Shown here: in pieces, positions 5,746 through 5,937 of the stretch
Layout: the number at the start of each line of letters is the position of its first letter
Position numbering within the stretch: position 1 is the stretch's first letter
Assembly (NCBI GenBank): GCA_043736155.1
Contig: JAYTDA010000122.1
Coordinates: 1 to 5,937, forward strand
Direction: 5' to 3'
DNA: 5,937 bases
From: JANNRR01 sp043736155
GTDB lineage: Bacteria; Pseudomonadota; Alphaproteobacteria; Rhodobacterales; Rhodobacteraceae
Notes under the pieces: model-generated
Told to the model about the DNA's origin: nothing
Databases searched by the model: none
Seen by the model: only the letters and a program-made list of their open reading frames with translations
Made by a program: the position numbers and the translations under genes

Positions 5746-5937
5746 TTCTTCGGTGGATCTAATACAGACCTGCTTGATCATTTCTACGGTGATGGCCTCT
5801 TCTCCAGCCACTGGATGATCAGCATTGGCAAGGGCGTGCAGGAAGCTGCCCGTCAACTTCCCGAGGGTCGTGGTTTGCGGATTCTCGAAGTCGGCGCGGG
5901 CACGGCTGGTCTGGCCGCGCAATTGCTGCCGCTGCTG
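5746..5937 (+). CDS. Methyltransferase domain fragment, probably of a type I polyketide synthase (both ends missing)
   Basis: The plus-strand frame is open to the window end and gives 64 residues with no start codon of its own. It begins FFGGSNTDLLDHFYGDG and continues SSHWMISIGKGVQEAARQLP. Residues 44-55, LRILEVGAGTAG, then LAAQLLPLL, are motif I of a class I SAM-dependent methyltransferase (the glycine-rich SAM-binding loop). The FxGGS block about 45 residues before motif I, and the long helix between them, resemble the C-methyltransferase domains embedded in type I polyketide synthases. These methylate the alpha-carbon of the growing chain. A stand-alone methyltransferase is the alternative. 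It is the only plus-strand coding sequence I accept. Its 5' side meets the truncated MoaB fragment directly, so the preceding domains are not present here. Confidence 0.6.

Noticed and set aside
5755..5760. GGATCT near the MoaB/methyltransferase junction as a BamHI/BglII-type cloning scar
   Set aside because: The methyltransferase-like FFGGS block appears to extend left across this hexamer to about 5746, so it lies inside coding sequence and not at the breakpoint. A single GATC is expected by chance.
5320..5922. Minus-strand frame of 200 codons across the MoaB/methyltransferase junction
   Set aside because: It is antisense to the methyltransferase fragment and out of frame with MoaB and the SDR fragment, and no family is recognisable.

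Overview
The window is GC-rich DNA from an alphaproteobacterium, most likely of the Rhodobacterales/Rhodobacteraceae. I infer this from the codon bias, the flavour of the sugar ABC-transporter, RpiR and MoaB sequences, and the GC-rich REP-like palindromes. No database search was possible, so the taxon is inference. Almost every gene lies on the minus strand and reads from right to left.

Positions 1-4841 hold an uptake and catabolism operon for an unidentified sugar or polyol. In transcription order it contains: a candidate promoter (4812-4841); a short-chain dehydrogenase (4029-4754); the broken remnant of a Gfo/Idh/MocA oxidoreductase (3828-4032); a TIM-barrel sugar isomerase/epimerase (2898-3812); a periplasmic sugar-binding protein with signal peptide (1834-2850); a 223-bp gap carrying two REP-like hairpins in opposite orientation; a two-domain RbsA-type ATPase (78-1610); and the first 27 residues of the permease (1-81), which overlaps the ATPase stop as ATGA. 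The proposed logic is that the binding protein, ATPase and permease import the substrate, and the dehydrogenase(s) and epimerase oxidise and rearrange it. The substrate cannot be read from the sequence.

Positions 4838-5745 are a stretch of gene fragments. They comprise the C-terminal SIS domain of an RpiR-type regulator (with an internal frameshift), fused in frame to the middle of a second short-chain dehydrogenase that has lost most of its NAD-binding N-terminus, and the last 52 residues of MoaB. Each fragment is missing a different part.

Positions 5746-5937, on the plus strand, encode the beginning of a class I methyltransferase domain resembling the C-methyltransferase domain of a type I polyketide synthase. 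It runs off the window. It abuts the truncated MoaB without spacer, so about 5745 is a sharp breakpoint between unrelated segments.

I do not see a clear novel system. The most informative signals are the decayed oxidoreductase, the inverted REP pair with a compensatory stem change, the chimeric dehydrogenase/regulator frame, and the MoaB/polyketide-synthase junction. The last two could be real rearrangements or assembly errors.
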